NCBI GenBank assembly: GCA_003558125.1
Contig: PWMQ01000063.1
Span: 1 to 40,919 of the forward strand
DNA length: 40,919 nt
Origin: Natronospira sp.
Lineage (GTDB): Bacteria; Pseudomonadota; Gammaproteobacteria; Natronospirales; Natronospiraceae
Direction: 5' to 3'
Shown here: positions 16,123 to 23,997 of the stretch, piece by piece
How positions within the stretch are numbered: the stretch's first letter is position 1
Layout: each line of letters starts with the position of its first letter
Translations under genes and position numbers: made by a program
The notes under the pieces: model-generated
What the model was told of the DNA's origin: nothing
What the model saw: the letters and a program-made list of their open reading frames with translations, nothing else
The model's database searches: none

Positions 16123-18688
16123 GGGAATTCACCGAAAAAGGTTTGAGCCGGCACAGCAGGGCCGGCAACAGGAACAGGTTGCTCACCAGGGCAAAGGCCA
16201 TGGCCACACCGGTCAGCAAGCCGAAATAGATCGTAGGCATGAAGTTTGACAGGGCCAGAATGGAGAAGCCCGCGATAATGATTACCGTGGTATATACCAT
16301 GGCCCGACCCACCTGCACATGACTTTCCAGCATCGCCCCGTAATACTCGGCACCACCCCGGATTTCATCGCGGAAACGATGGGTGTAATGGATGGTGTCG
16401 TGGATGCCGATGCCAATGGTAATGGCGGCAATGGTCATGGTCATGATATCCAGGGGCAGGCCCACCCAGCCCATTAGGCCCATGACACCGAGCGAGGCCA
16501 CCAGCGTCGGCAGGGGCCCGATCACCGCCATTCTCAGAGACCGGAACAGCAGGCCGAACATCAGCATCATGGCGGAAAAGACCACCAACAGGGTAATGAA
16601 CTGGGAGCGCTGCAGGCTCTGCATGACATTGTTATAAAGCACCAGCATACCGCTGAGATTGACCTGCTCCGGCCCCAGCTCGAACTTCTCCTGGAGTTCT
16701 CCCTCAATCTGCTTCAACAGGCGATCCCGCTCCAGGTTGGGATCGGAATCAATCACTCGGATGTCATAGCGGATCTGATGACCATCCTCACTCATGAAGG
16801 GGTGCAATAGAATCTCGGCCAGGTCCTCGGGCAGACGCTCGAACAAAATGCCCAATTCAAAGGCATTGAGCTGACGCCCCTGATTCAGGTGCCGGACCAC
16901 CTTGAGGGTCGTGGCCACCGACAGGACCTTACCGGTTTCCGGTCGCTCTTCCAGATAGTCATGGATGGCTTCCACGACTTCCAGCTGGTATTCATTGAAC
17001 CAGTAACCACCGATGGGACCGGGCTCGTCGTCCGCGTCCATATCATCCCAGTCACCTCCCCATTCATCATCGCCCCAATCGTCATCGCCCCACTCATCGT
17101 TCACCGCCTCGCCGGTTTCGGGGCGTTCAACATCCGCCTCGCCGGGGGCTTCGCCATTGTCTTCCAGGAAACGGGCACTGGGGTCCAGGACCACGTCCAG
17201 GGGGGTGGTCCCGCCCAGTTCCTGATCGATCAGCGCCATGCCCTGATAGATCTCGGTATCGGTCTTGAAGTAATCAATGAAACGGTTCTCAACCGTGATC
17301 CGGCTGATGCCGATCACCGAAACCACCACCAGCAGCAGAAAGACCGCAATCACCGGCCATTCCCGGCCTTGCACCAGGCCGGCGATACCGCGATTCATTC
17401 GTGCGGTCACGTCCCGGCGCAGGACCGGCACCTTGCCCGGTGCCAGCTTCGCCAAAGCCGCGGGAAAGAGGGTGAAGGTCAGCAGGAAGGCAAAGGCCAC
17501 CGCACAGGCCATCATCAGACCGAAATCGATCACCGGCCGGATCTCTGCAAAGCTCATGGCACCAAAAGCGATCACGGTGGTCAGGGCGGTATAAAGTGAC
17601 GGCATGAACTTGCTGCGGATGGTTTCCGCCATCAGCCAGCGGCCGTCCGCCTCCGGTCTGCCCATATGCAGTTCCCGATGGCGCACGATCAGATGCACCA
17701 TCAGGGACAGGGTAAGAATCAGAATCAGGGAAATGAAATTGGAGGAGACCACAGTCACCGGCCAGCTCATGAAACCGAGAAAGCCGACCATGATCAGAAC
17801 CACGCCACCGCAGACCACACTGGGCACCAGGACCCAGCGTAGACGCTGGAAGGTAAAGGCCAGCAACAGCAGAATGAACAGGGCCACACCCAGGCCAAAG
17901 GTGGCAATGTCGTTGCGGACAAAATCAATCATGTCCACCGCGATCATCGGCACCCCACCCAGATGAATCCGGGCCCCGTCCCGGTGGCGGTCGAGAATCT
18001 CGCGCACCTGGGCGATGGTCTTTTCAAGCTCGGCCTGGGCCGCAGTGCTCATCGGCCCGAGTCGTTCATTGAGAGACTCAAGCTCCCCGCGCTCATCGCC
18101 ATCAAGCCCGTCACGGGCACGCTGGATACGCAGCTCGTCCCGGCGCTGCAGGAGGCTCCGCAATTCCTCGTCCTGAGTCATGGTCAACAACAGCGCCGTG
18201 GTATCGGCGTCCTGATTCATGATCAGATCACGATAGATCGGGCTGGAGCGAAACTCCTCCCGCGCCAGATCCCGGTCCACACCGCCGTCTTCCAGGGTTC
18301 GCGGCCCGGCTTCGAGCTCGGCCAGGCTGACCCGCGGGCTGTCCAGCAGAGGGACATCCAGCAGACTCATCACCGAGTCCACGGCTTCCAGTTCAGCCAG
18401 TTCATCCCGCAGGGCGGCAATGCGACCCAGCGATTCATCACTGAACAACTCCGCGTCCGGGGTGAAGGTAACGATGAGAAAATCATCGGAACCGTAGCGG
18501 GCCCGGATCTCCCGGTAGTAGTACATGGACTCGTCGCCCTCGATCATCAGCGACTCGGCCGAGGCGTCCAGATGGAAGCGGTGGACCTGAGTGCCGGCAG
18601 CGGCAAACACGGCCAGCACGATCAGGATGACCAGCCAGGGGCTATCCAGAACCAGTCTGAAATAATGGCGGCTTAGAGCCTCAAACAT
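16115..18688 (-). CDS. RND-superfamily (MMPL/SSD type) transporter
   Basis: An 857-residue inner-membrane permease with the RND layout: membrane segment 1 (about 17-33), a large periplasmic domain (about 40-255), a five-helix block (about 262-415), membrane segment 7 (about 445-462), a second periplasmic domain (about 465-690), and a final five-helix block (about 695-850) with TIGIGIHDTIHY, typical of the exporter-like family. No partner fusion protein or outer-membrane channel is encoded nearby, and the protein is shorter than HAE-type pumps, so it is more like MMPL or hopanoid/lipid RND proteins. Residues about 505-556 form an unusual acidic, Trp-repeating insert (DDDWGDDEWGGDWDD). It is 6 nt from the aminotransferase upstream and overlaps pepN downstream. 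Substrate unknown. Confidence 0.85.
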   Translation of the reverse strand: MFEALSRHYFRLVLDSPWLVILIVLAVFAAAGTQVHRFHLDASAESLMIEGDESMYYYREIRARYGSDDFLIVTFTPDAELFSDESLGRIAALRDELAELEAVDSVMSLLDVPLLDSPRVSLAELEAGPRTLEDGGVDRDLAREEFRSSPIYRDLIMNQDADTTALLLTMTQDEELRSLLQRRDELRIQRARDGLDGDERGELESLNERLGPMSTAAQAELEKTIAQVREILDRHRDGARIHLGGVPMIAVDMIDFVRNDIATFGLGVALFILLLLAFTFQRLRWVLVPSVVCGGVVLIMVGFLGFMSWPVTVVSSNFISLILILTLSLMVHLIVRHRELHMGRPEADGRWLMAETIRSKFMPSLYTALTTVIAFGAMSFAEIRPVIDFGLMMACAVAFAFLLTFTLFPAALAKLAPGKVPVLRRDVTARMNRGIAGLVQGREWPVIAVFLLLVVVSVIGISRITVENRFIDYFKTDTEIYQGMALIDQELGGTTPLDVVLDPSARFLEDNGEAPGEADVERPETGEAVNDEWGDDDWGDDEWGGDWDDMDADDEPGPIGGYWFNEYQLEVVEAIHDYLEERPETGKVLSVATTLKVVRHLNQGRQLNAFELGILFERLPEDLAEILLHPFMSEDGHQIRYDIRVIDSDPNLERDRLLKQIEGELQEKFELGPEQVNLSGMLVLYNNVMQSLQRSQFITLLVVFSAMMLMFGLLFRSLRMAVIGPLPTLVASLGVMGLMGWVGLPLDIMTMTIAAITIGIGIHDTIHYTHRFRDEIRGGAEYYGAMLESHVQVGRAMVYTTVIIIAGFSILALSNFMPTIYFGLLTGVAMAFALVSNLFLLPALLCRLKPFSVNSHA

Positions 18689-18694
18689 GCGGGG

Positions 18695-19828
18695 TCACTC
18701 CCATGAGTCCGACTGTTTCATCGCCCCGAGGGCGGTCAGCAAACGCTCGATCTTATCTTCCCGGCAGGTCTCGCCCATCAGACCGATCCGCCAGACCTTG
18801 CCGGCCAGGGGCCCCAGCCCGGCACCGATTTCGATGCCATGATCCTCAAGGAGCTTTCCGCGCACGGCGCCATCATCAACGCCTTCGGGAATGCGCACGG
18901 CATTAAGCTGCGGCAGGCGCTCATCGGCCGGCACCAGCAGCGACAGGCCCAGGGCTTCAAGACCGGCGACCAGTTTCTCATGGATCCGCCGATGACGCTC
19001 CCAGGACGCGGACAGGCCCTCTTCTTTCAGCACCAGAAGCGATTCATGCAGGCTGTATAGGGCATTGACCGGGGCGGTGTGATGATAGGCCCGTTGCCCG
19101 CCACTGCCCCAGTAGTTCATCACCAGACTGAAATCCATGAACCAGCTCTGCACCGGCACCTGCCGGTTGCGGATACGCTCGGCGGCCCGCTCACTCAAGG
19201 TGACCGGTGACAGCCCCGGCGGGCAGGACAGGCATTTCTGGGTCCCGGCATAGGCCGCATCCACGCCCCAGGCGTCCACTTCCACGGGAATCCCGCCCAG
19301 GGCGGTGACGCAATCCATGATGCTGAGACAATCATGCTCACGGGCGAGTGCGGCCAGGGCCTGGCCGTCGGAGCGGGCACCGGTGGAGGTCTCGGCCTGA
19401 ACAAAGGCAAGCACCCGGGCATCCGGGTTGGCCTTCAGAGCGGCCTCGACCTGAGCCACATCCACGGCACGGCCCCATTCCTGGTCCACGGTGACCACCT
19501 CGGCCCCAATGCGCTCACTCATCTCCAGCATGCGCTGACCGAAGGCGCCATTGCGACAGACGACGATCTTGTCACCCGGCTCCAGCAGATTGGCGAAGCA
19601 GGCCTCCATGCCGGCGGTGCCCGGTCCCGAAACCGGCAGGGTCAGGGCATTCTCGGTACGAAAGACCCACTGCAACAGGCCCTTTAGCTCATCCATGAAG
19701 GCGATGAAGGCCGGGTCCAGATGACCAATGGTGGGCCGCGCCGCGGCCTCACGCACCCGCCGGGAAACATCCGAGGGCCCTGGGCCCATGAGTAGCCGCT
19801 CCGGCGGCTGGAATGACTGCTGCTTCAT
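18695..19828 (-). CDS. Class V aminotransferase (alanine/serine-glyoxylate type)
   Basis: A 377-residue PLP enzyme. The N-terminal LLMGPGPSDVSRRV, the SGPGTAGMEA phosphate-binding turn, the EVDAWGVDAAYAGTQKCL segment with PLP lysine 198, and the C-terminal WRIGLMGE match the alanine-glyoxylate/serine-pyruvate aminotransferase family (AGXT). Such enzymes move an amino group from alanine or serine to glyoxylate or pyruvate. The exact pair cannot be read from sequence. ATG 19828 overlaps the stop of a short upstream frame (ATGA). It precedes the RND gene by 6 nt. Upstream on the same strand, beyond a structured repeat, lie the ACT and hdc genes, so the whole set may be an amino-acid cluster. Confidence 0.9.
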   Translation of the reverse strand: MKQQSFQPPERLLMGPGPSDVSRRVREAAARPTIGHLDPAFIAFMDELKGLLQWVFRTENALTLPVSGPGTAGMEACFANLLEPGDKIVVCRNGAFGQRMLEMSERIGAEVVTVDQEWGRAVDVAQVEAALKANPDARVLAFVQAETSTGARSDGQALAALAREHDCLSIMDCVTALGGIPVEVDAWGVDAAYAGTQKCLSCPPGLSPVTLSERAAERIRNRQVPVQSWFMDFSLVMNYWGSGGQRAYHHTAPVNALYSLHESLLVLKEEGLSASWERHRRIHEKLVAGLEALGLSLLVPADERLPQLNAVRIPEGVDDGAVRGKLLEDHGIEIGAGLGPLAGKVWRIGLMGETCREDKIERLLTALGAMKQSDSWE

Positions 19829-19968
19829 GCTGTAGTTCTCCCATGCAATGGATTGGGCGACTTCGATTTCCTGTTTTGCGGCTTCGAGGCCGGTGACTCC
19901 GTCAGTTGCAGTTCCTGAGCCAATTCGTCATATCCATCCCAGATCTGATGGTGCCCACAAAGAGCCAC
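19825..19968 (-). pseudogene. Short frame, possible remnant of a coupled gene
   Basis: A 47-residue frame from GTG 19968 to a TGA that overlaps the aminotransferase ATG by 4 nt (ATGA), the same coupling seen at the true hdc/ACT junction. Its translation (GHHQIWDGYDELAQELQLTE near the N-terminus) looks more protein-like than the frame further upstream, which runs straight into the 230-bp hairpin repeat. It may be the 3' remnant of a gene whose 5' part was displaced by the repeat, a genuine small gene, or chance. No family is recognised and there is no good ribosome site. Confidence 0.25.
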
Positions 19969-19987
19969 GTCAACCGGCACGGCGGTA

Positions 19988-20217
19988 GGTGGCGTAGCAG
20001 GGGCTGGGGACCCTTTTCCAGGATTGTGGGCGACAGGGGTGAGGCAAGACCGATGGTCCGGTGGACCATCGCAGCTTGCCGAACGACCGCACAGGGATGT
20101 GCGGGCTGGACCGGAAGACGGAGCAGGAAAGCGCAGTCTTTCGGTCGCCCCCAAAGCCTACAGGGATGTATCTACGGCGTTCCTGGAAAAGGGTCCCCAG
20201 CCCCTGCGGGAGCCACC
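19988..20217. repeat. 230-bp multi-hairpin intergenic repeat
   Basis: Sits between the ACT gene and the aminotransferase gene. The outer arms are perfect over 27 bp: GCAGGGGCTGGGG... at 19997-20023 and its complement at 20181-20207, extended by GGTGGC (19988-19993) and GCCACC (20212-20217). Inside are at least four more hairpins: CGATGGTCC/GGACCATCG (20051-20071, within GGCAAG/CTTGCC at 20043-20080), CCGCAC/GTGCGG (20087-20104), CCGGAAGAC/GTCTTTCGG (20111-20144, one wobble), and TACA/TGTA (20159-20170). The loop sequence CAGGGATGT occurs twice (20092-20100 and 20161-20169). Every frame across it gives non-protein-like, Pro/Arg-rich translations. It looks like a mobile or structured-RNA intergenic element. 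Confidence 0.8.
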
Positions 20218-20240
20218 GGGAAGCAGCCACAGAGCCCCGG

Positions 20241-20633
20241 TCAAACCAACCACTGTCCCAGCAACTCCCGCGCCTGATCAGGCTTCTCGCAGGCGAGCGC
20301 CACAATATTCTCGGATTCATCCCGATGGACCATCGTGATGGCACGGATGTCGATATCCGCCTCCGCCAATTGTTGCGAGATCGTTGCCAATGCCCCCGGC
20401 CGGTCGGCGACCCGCAAAAGGACCACATCCTCGGCCACCACCGTCATCCCCTTGCGATTCAAGGTATCCAGGGCCGCATCCAGCTGGTCCACCTCCAGGC
20501 GCAAACAGGCCTTGTCAGCCACCTCCACCGCCTCCACGCTGGCGATATTGATCCCGGCCTCGGCCAGGGCAGTGCTGACATCGGCCATCAGGCCGGTGCG
20601 GGTATCGGCGATCACGGTCAAATGCTGAATCAT
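20241..20633 (-). CDS. Double ACT-domain protein
   Basis: A 130-residue protein made almost wholly of two ACT domains, the small ligand-binding fold that senses amino acids. The first begins HLTVIADTRTGLMADVSTALAE (about 3-65), the second LLRVADRPGALATISQQLAE (about 72-125). Each has the DxxGxL/RPGAL turn where the effector binds. ATG 20633 overlaps the hdc stop by 4 nt (ATGA) and an AGAGGA ribosome site lies about 9 nt upstream; the longer frame would lie inside hdc. There is no DNA-binding or enzyme domain, so it may act on a partner protein. The tight coupling suggests the partner or signal relates to histidine decarboxylase (inference). GcvR-like double-ACT regulators are larger. Confidence 0.85.
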   Translation of the reverse strand: MIQHLTVIADTRTGLMADVSTALAEAGINIASVEAVEVADKACLRLEVDQLDAALDTLNRKGMTVVAEDVVLLRVADRPGALATISQQLAEADIDIRAITMVHRDESENIVALACEKPDQARELLGQWLV

Positions 20634-21739
20634 TGTTCGGCGTCCTCTCTCATGGACGAAACCAGGGCCTGAATCATGTCCCGCGTCACCCCGGGCACAC
20701 AGATGAGATGGCTCCATTGTCCCTCGCTCGCTAGCTGAAAGCGCTCAACAATGGTATCGGCCGGACGGGGAAATACCAGGGTAAAGGCCTGCTCGTTTCG
20801 CCAGACCGGGATGCCCGCCTCGCGCAGATGCTGTTCCGTCCAATCGGCCACCCCAAGGGCCTGCTCAACCCGCTGCCTCATCCCCTCCCGGCCCAGAGTC
20901 TTGAGCCGATACCAGAGTAACAGGGGTGTAAGCCCATTGCGGGAGCCGCTGATGGTGGTATCCAGGCTGCCGATATAGGCAATGGAACGGGCAATGCGAT
21001 CAACGTAGTGCTTGCGGGCCAGAACAATGCCGCAGGGGATGGGGCAACCGATGAACTTGTGACCGCTGATGGAAATACTGTCCGCGCCATCCTCGAAATC
21101 ACAGGCCGGCCGGGGCTCGATAAAGGGGGCCGCCAGACCAATGAAGGCGGCATCGGCATGGATATAGCGCTGGCTGACGGCCAGCTCGTCGAGAATGGCC
21201 CGGATGCGCGTCAGGTCATCCCGCGCCTCGGTCATGGTGGTGCCGATATTGGCGAAGATGATCACCGGCTTGTCGCGGTTGATGCGAATGGATTCGCGCA
21301 AGTCTTCGTAATCCATCTCGCCATGCTCATCGGCCCGGATCATGATATGACGCATGTTCAGCAGATGCAGATTCTTGCTGACGCTGTAATGGGTCGCCTG
21401 GGAGAAATACGCCACCGCGTCGGGAAACAGCTCCCGGGCCAGATACAGGCCATAGAGATTGCCTTCGCTGCCACCATTGCAGACATAGCCCCACCACTCT
21501 CCGGTCGGGGCCCGCATCCATCCCGCCGCCAGCTCCAGGACTTCTCGCTCCAGCTCCCGAGTGGCCATCTGCCAGGTACTGTCACTGAAGGGGTCGCCCA
21601 GATTATTGAGGGGCACGTCCAGAAAATCCGCCAACTCTGAAAATGAAAAGTCCCGGGCCACCGGATAGCCCAGATAGCTATCCCGCCGCTCTTCGAGCTC
21701 GGCAAGACAGGTCTGCAAACGCTGATGCAATGACTCCAC
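20630..21739 (-). CDS. hdc: Histidine decarboxylase, PLP-dependent
   Basis: A 369-residue group II decarboxylase converting histidine to histamine and CO2. It matches the Morganella-type enzyme (378) in many blocks: WGYVCNGGSEGN, ATHYSVSKN (His117 stacking on PLP), IIFANIGTTM, IHADAAF (Asp196), SGHKFIGCPIPCGIV with PLP lysine 228, and TISGSRNG. These blocks are specific to the bacterial PLP histidine decarboxylases rather than to glutamate or tyrosine enzymes. Start is GTG 21739 after GGGGGAG, with rather short spacing. It is the first gene of the leftward cluster and overlaps the ACT gene. No histidine/histamine antiporter is seen nearby, which is unusual for an acid-resistance or energy role. 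Confidence 0.9.
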   Translation of the reverse strand: MESLHQRLQTCLAELEERRDSYLGYPVARDFSFSELADFLDVPLNNLGDPFSDSTWQMATRELEREVLELAAGWMRAPTGEWWGYVCNGGSEGNLYGLYLARELFPDAVAYFSQATHYSVSKNLHLLNMRHIMIRADEHGEMDYEDLRESIRINRDKPVIIFANIGTTMTEARDDLTRIRAILDELAVSQRYIHADAAFIGLAAPFIEPRPACDFEDGADSISISGHKFIGCPIPCGIVLARKHYVDRIARSIAYIGSLDTTISGSRNGLTPLLLWYRLKTLGREGMRQRVEQALGVADWTEQHLREAGIPVWRNEQAFTLVFPRPADTIVERFQLASEGQWSHLICVPGVTRDMIQALVSSMREDAEQ

Positions 21740-22091
21740 GGCTCCCCCGATGTTAGGCGCTCAACAAGGCAGGGGTATTCTCTCAGGATCGGGCGTCCGC
21801 TTCACCCGGTGACGGTATCAACGGTATCCGGACGAGCGGCTCAAACCACGGGGGCAGCGGCGCCGGAGGCAGCCTCTGCTTTTCGTCATCTGGCATTCAA
21901 GGAGGTGATGATCCAGCGGTGGGTACCCCGTTTGGAGGGGGGCGGCGATCGGGAAAATGGAATAAATTCATGCGACCTGCGCCGCCGCTCGCCTCCTCAG
22001 CCCCTCCTGAGGGACAGGGTGATGGGGCCGGTGACAGGGGGGAGCTGGCCGGGTGCCGGCAAAGGGGCAGACAATTCGGAGAAAGGGACCC
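21740..22091. other. Divergent intergenic region hdc / PQQ lipoprotein
   Basis: About 350 bp without a convincing gene. It holds an AAGGAGGTGATGATCC stretch (21899-21914) that is an 11-nt perfect match to the complement of the 16S rRNA 3' tail and then repeats GAT. A small hairpin CCTCA/TGAGG lies near 22000. Frames through it are low in protein character. No clear sigma70 promoter was found for either flanking gene. Confidence 0.4.
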
Positions 22092-23840
22092 ATGAAACCA
22101 TCCTTCTACCGCCTTGCCGGCGGCGTTTTTCTGGCGGCAATCCTTCAGGGCTGTGCAGTGAAATCTGAGATCGATCCCGACTGGAGTCACGCTGCCGATG
22201 TCAGCGAACTCTCAGCCACCGGAGTGAGCAGCGACGGCTCTTATGTGGTCATCGGCGACGACCGGGACGTTCGCATCATCGACGGTGACAGCGGCCGGAT
22301 CATCACCACCCTGGGTGACGATTTCTGGCAACGACTGGCGCGGCATTCCCGCATTGCCGGTGTTTCACTGAGCGAGTTCATGGCAGACAGCTATCGCATG
22401 ACCATCCTCGATGAGGCTCGCGTGATGCTGCTGTTCGACTATCGACTCGATGATGAAATCGTGACGGCCATCGACCTGGACAGTGGCCGTGAACTGTGGC
22501 GCAACGACCAGCTCGCCTTCAGCCTGGAGAAATACGGAATTGCCATCCGCGCCGCCGGTCGTGCGGCGGGTCAGGCCCTGGGGCGCCTGCTGGGTGCCGA
22601 CCATCAGGAGGAAACCCGGGAAGACCGGCTCCATCGCCAGCATGAGTATTTCAGCCGACTGGTGATTGCCGACCCCAATGGCGAGGACTTCCTGTTCAAA
22701 ACTTACCATGGCCTCTTTGCCATCAACGCCCGCAGCGGCCAAATGCGCTGGCACCTCCCTGAGTTCAGTGGCGCGGGCCTGGGGGATGTCATTGAGCTCC
22801 CGGATGGTGACCGCCTGATCATGGGTGGCGGCAGCAACCTGATGGCGGTCAATGTGGCCAGCAATCACCATATCGCCCGGGTGAGCCCATCCGGCGATGT
22901 ACGCTGGATGAGCGAATACAGCGGCAGCCGGGTTGCCGGCATGCAGGTCGCTGAGCAGCGAGTGATCGTGGACGCCTCACCACTGGAAGTCTTCGATCTG
23001 GAATCGGGCCGCAAACTCTGGGAAGTGGAGATTGAACGCAGCCCGGTGGAGCGACCCGCCCCCATCGTCGCGGATGGCCATCTCTACCATGCCACCACCA
23101 GCATTCGTGAGGGCAGTCGCCTGATCCAGACCCGGGTCCCCTTCCGGATCAGCAAATACGAACTGGATTCCGGACGCAAGATCTGGCGGACCGACAACAG
23201 CGACACCACATTCACCCACATCAAGCTTGCCGGGGACCGCATTCTGGCCTCGGGTTTCGGTGACCTGTTCGACGGCAATGGCGGTCTCGCCGCCTTCACT
23301 CGCGCCGACGGCCGCCTGGACTGGAGCTCACCGGAGTTCGGTCGCCGCGGCATGCTCTCCACCGGCTTGCACGCGACTGCACCACGGCTCTCGGGCGAAC
23401 GGGTCTTCATTGCCGGCCCCGAGCACCTCTATGCCTTCCAGCTTGAGGATGGCCGCTTGCTGTTCGCCGGCAACCTGGACGACGCCGATGTGGGCGGCAT
23501 CCACAACCTGATCCTCCATGGCGACACGGCAGTCGTCGTCGGACGGGGTGGCGCCGCCGGCTTCAGTCAGCGGGATGGACGGCTGCTGTTCGCCGGCAAT
23601 CCCCTGACCGTGCACGAGCATCATCACCACGGTTCCTCGCTGGTGCTGGAACAGAAGGGACGCACCGGTGGTGCGGTGCTGCTTGACCTGGATGCCGGAG
23701 AGTTCGGGCCCATCATGCGCTATCGCCGTTTCACCGACCGCCTGTTCGGCGACTTCGATGGCCGCATATTCGTCTCCCGTGATGGCCGCCAGGTCATGAC
23801 CATCAATGGCAACGGGGATGTTTCCCGCTACACCCTCTAA
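22092..23840 (+). CDS. PQQ-type beta-propeller lipoprotein
   Basis: A 582-residue predicted lipoprotein. ATG 22092 follows GGAGAAAGGG and gives signal MKPSFYRLAGGVFLAAILQG-C with lipobox ILQGC, acylated at Cys21. The rest shows repeated PQQ-like blades ending in a (D/E)xxSG(R/Q)xxW-type motif: ARSGQMRWHL, LESGRKLWEV, LDSGRKIWRT, RADGRLDWSS, EDGRLLFAGN and RDGRLLFAGN. This fold is shared by BamB and by PQQ dehydrogenases, but no dehydrogenase catalytic residues are evident, so a structural or scaffolding envelope role is likelier. It is longer than BamB (about 390). It is a single gene, divergent from hdc and followed by a perfect palindrome. Confidence 0.85.
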   Translation: MKPSFYRLAGGVFLAAILQGCAVKSEIDPDWSHAADVSELSATGVSSDGSYVVIGDDRDVRIIDGDSGRIITTLGDDFWQRLARHSRIAGVSLSEFMADSYRMTILDEARVMLLFDYRLDDEIVTAIDLDSGRELWRNDQLAFSLEKYGIAIRAAGRAAGQALGRLLGADHQEETREDRLHRQHEYFSRLVIADPNGEDFLFKTYHGLFAINARSGQMRWHLPEFSGAGLGDVIELPDGDRLIMGGGSNLMAVNVASNHHIARVSPSGDVRWMSEYSGSRVAGMQVAEQRVIVDASPLEVFDLESGRKLWEVEIERSPVERPAPIVADGHLYHATTSIREGSRLIQTRVPFRISKYELDSGRKIWRTDNSDTTFTHIKLAGDRILASGFGDLFDGNGGLAAFTRADGRLDWSSPEFGRRGMLSTGLHATAPRLSGERVFIAGPEHLYAFQLEDGRLLFAGNLDDADVGGIHNLILHGDTAVVVGRGGAAGFSQRDGRLLFAGNPLTVHEHHHHGSSLVLEQKGRTGGAVLLDLDAGEFGPIMRYRRFTDRLFGDFDGRIFVSRDGRQVMTINGNGDVSRYTL

Positions 23841-23850
23841 GCGATCACAG

Positions 23851-23886
23851 TGGCGAAGCCCACACCGGCCGGTGTGGGCTTCGCCA
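23851..23886 (+). terminator. 36-bp perfect palindrome, likely terminator
   Basis: The stem TGGCGAAGCCCACACC (23851-23866) pairs perfectly with 23871-23886 around GGCC. It starts 11 bp after the lipoprotein stop. The downstream sequence has no T-run (TTCCAGATTC), so intrinsic termination may be weak; it may also protect the 3' end of the mRNA. Confidence 0.7.
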
Positions 23887-23957
23887 TTCCAGATTCAGCC
23901 CTAGCCCCCACACCCTTCGGGACGCCATGCCCTTGAAAGGATACCGTTCGCTTCTCG

Positions 23958-23966
23958 TGCTATCTT
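23958..23966 (+). promoter_or_regulatory. Possible extended -10 promoter of the GGDEF gene
   Basis: Reads TGC-TATCTT: an extended -10 (TGn) with four of six matches to TATAAT, about 32 bp before the start codon. TTGAAA upstream (23933-23938) is 22 nt away, too far for a standard -35. Low confidence. Confidence 0.3.
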
Positions 23967-23997
23967 CAGAAATCCGTGATCCAATAATCGGCAGCCC

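Noticed and set aside
20061..20672. A 203-codon plus-strand frame across the hairpin repeat and ACT gene
   Set aside because: The first half lies in the palindromic repeat and the second is the antisense of ACT/hdc; no ribosome site or recognisable fold.
21809..22168. 119-codon frame between hdc and the lipoprotein gene
   Set aside because: It runs through the lipoprotein start in another frame and has no protein-like composition; only the SD-like stretch is of interest.
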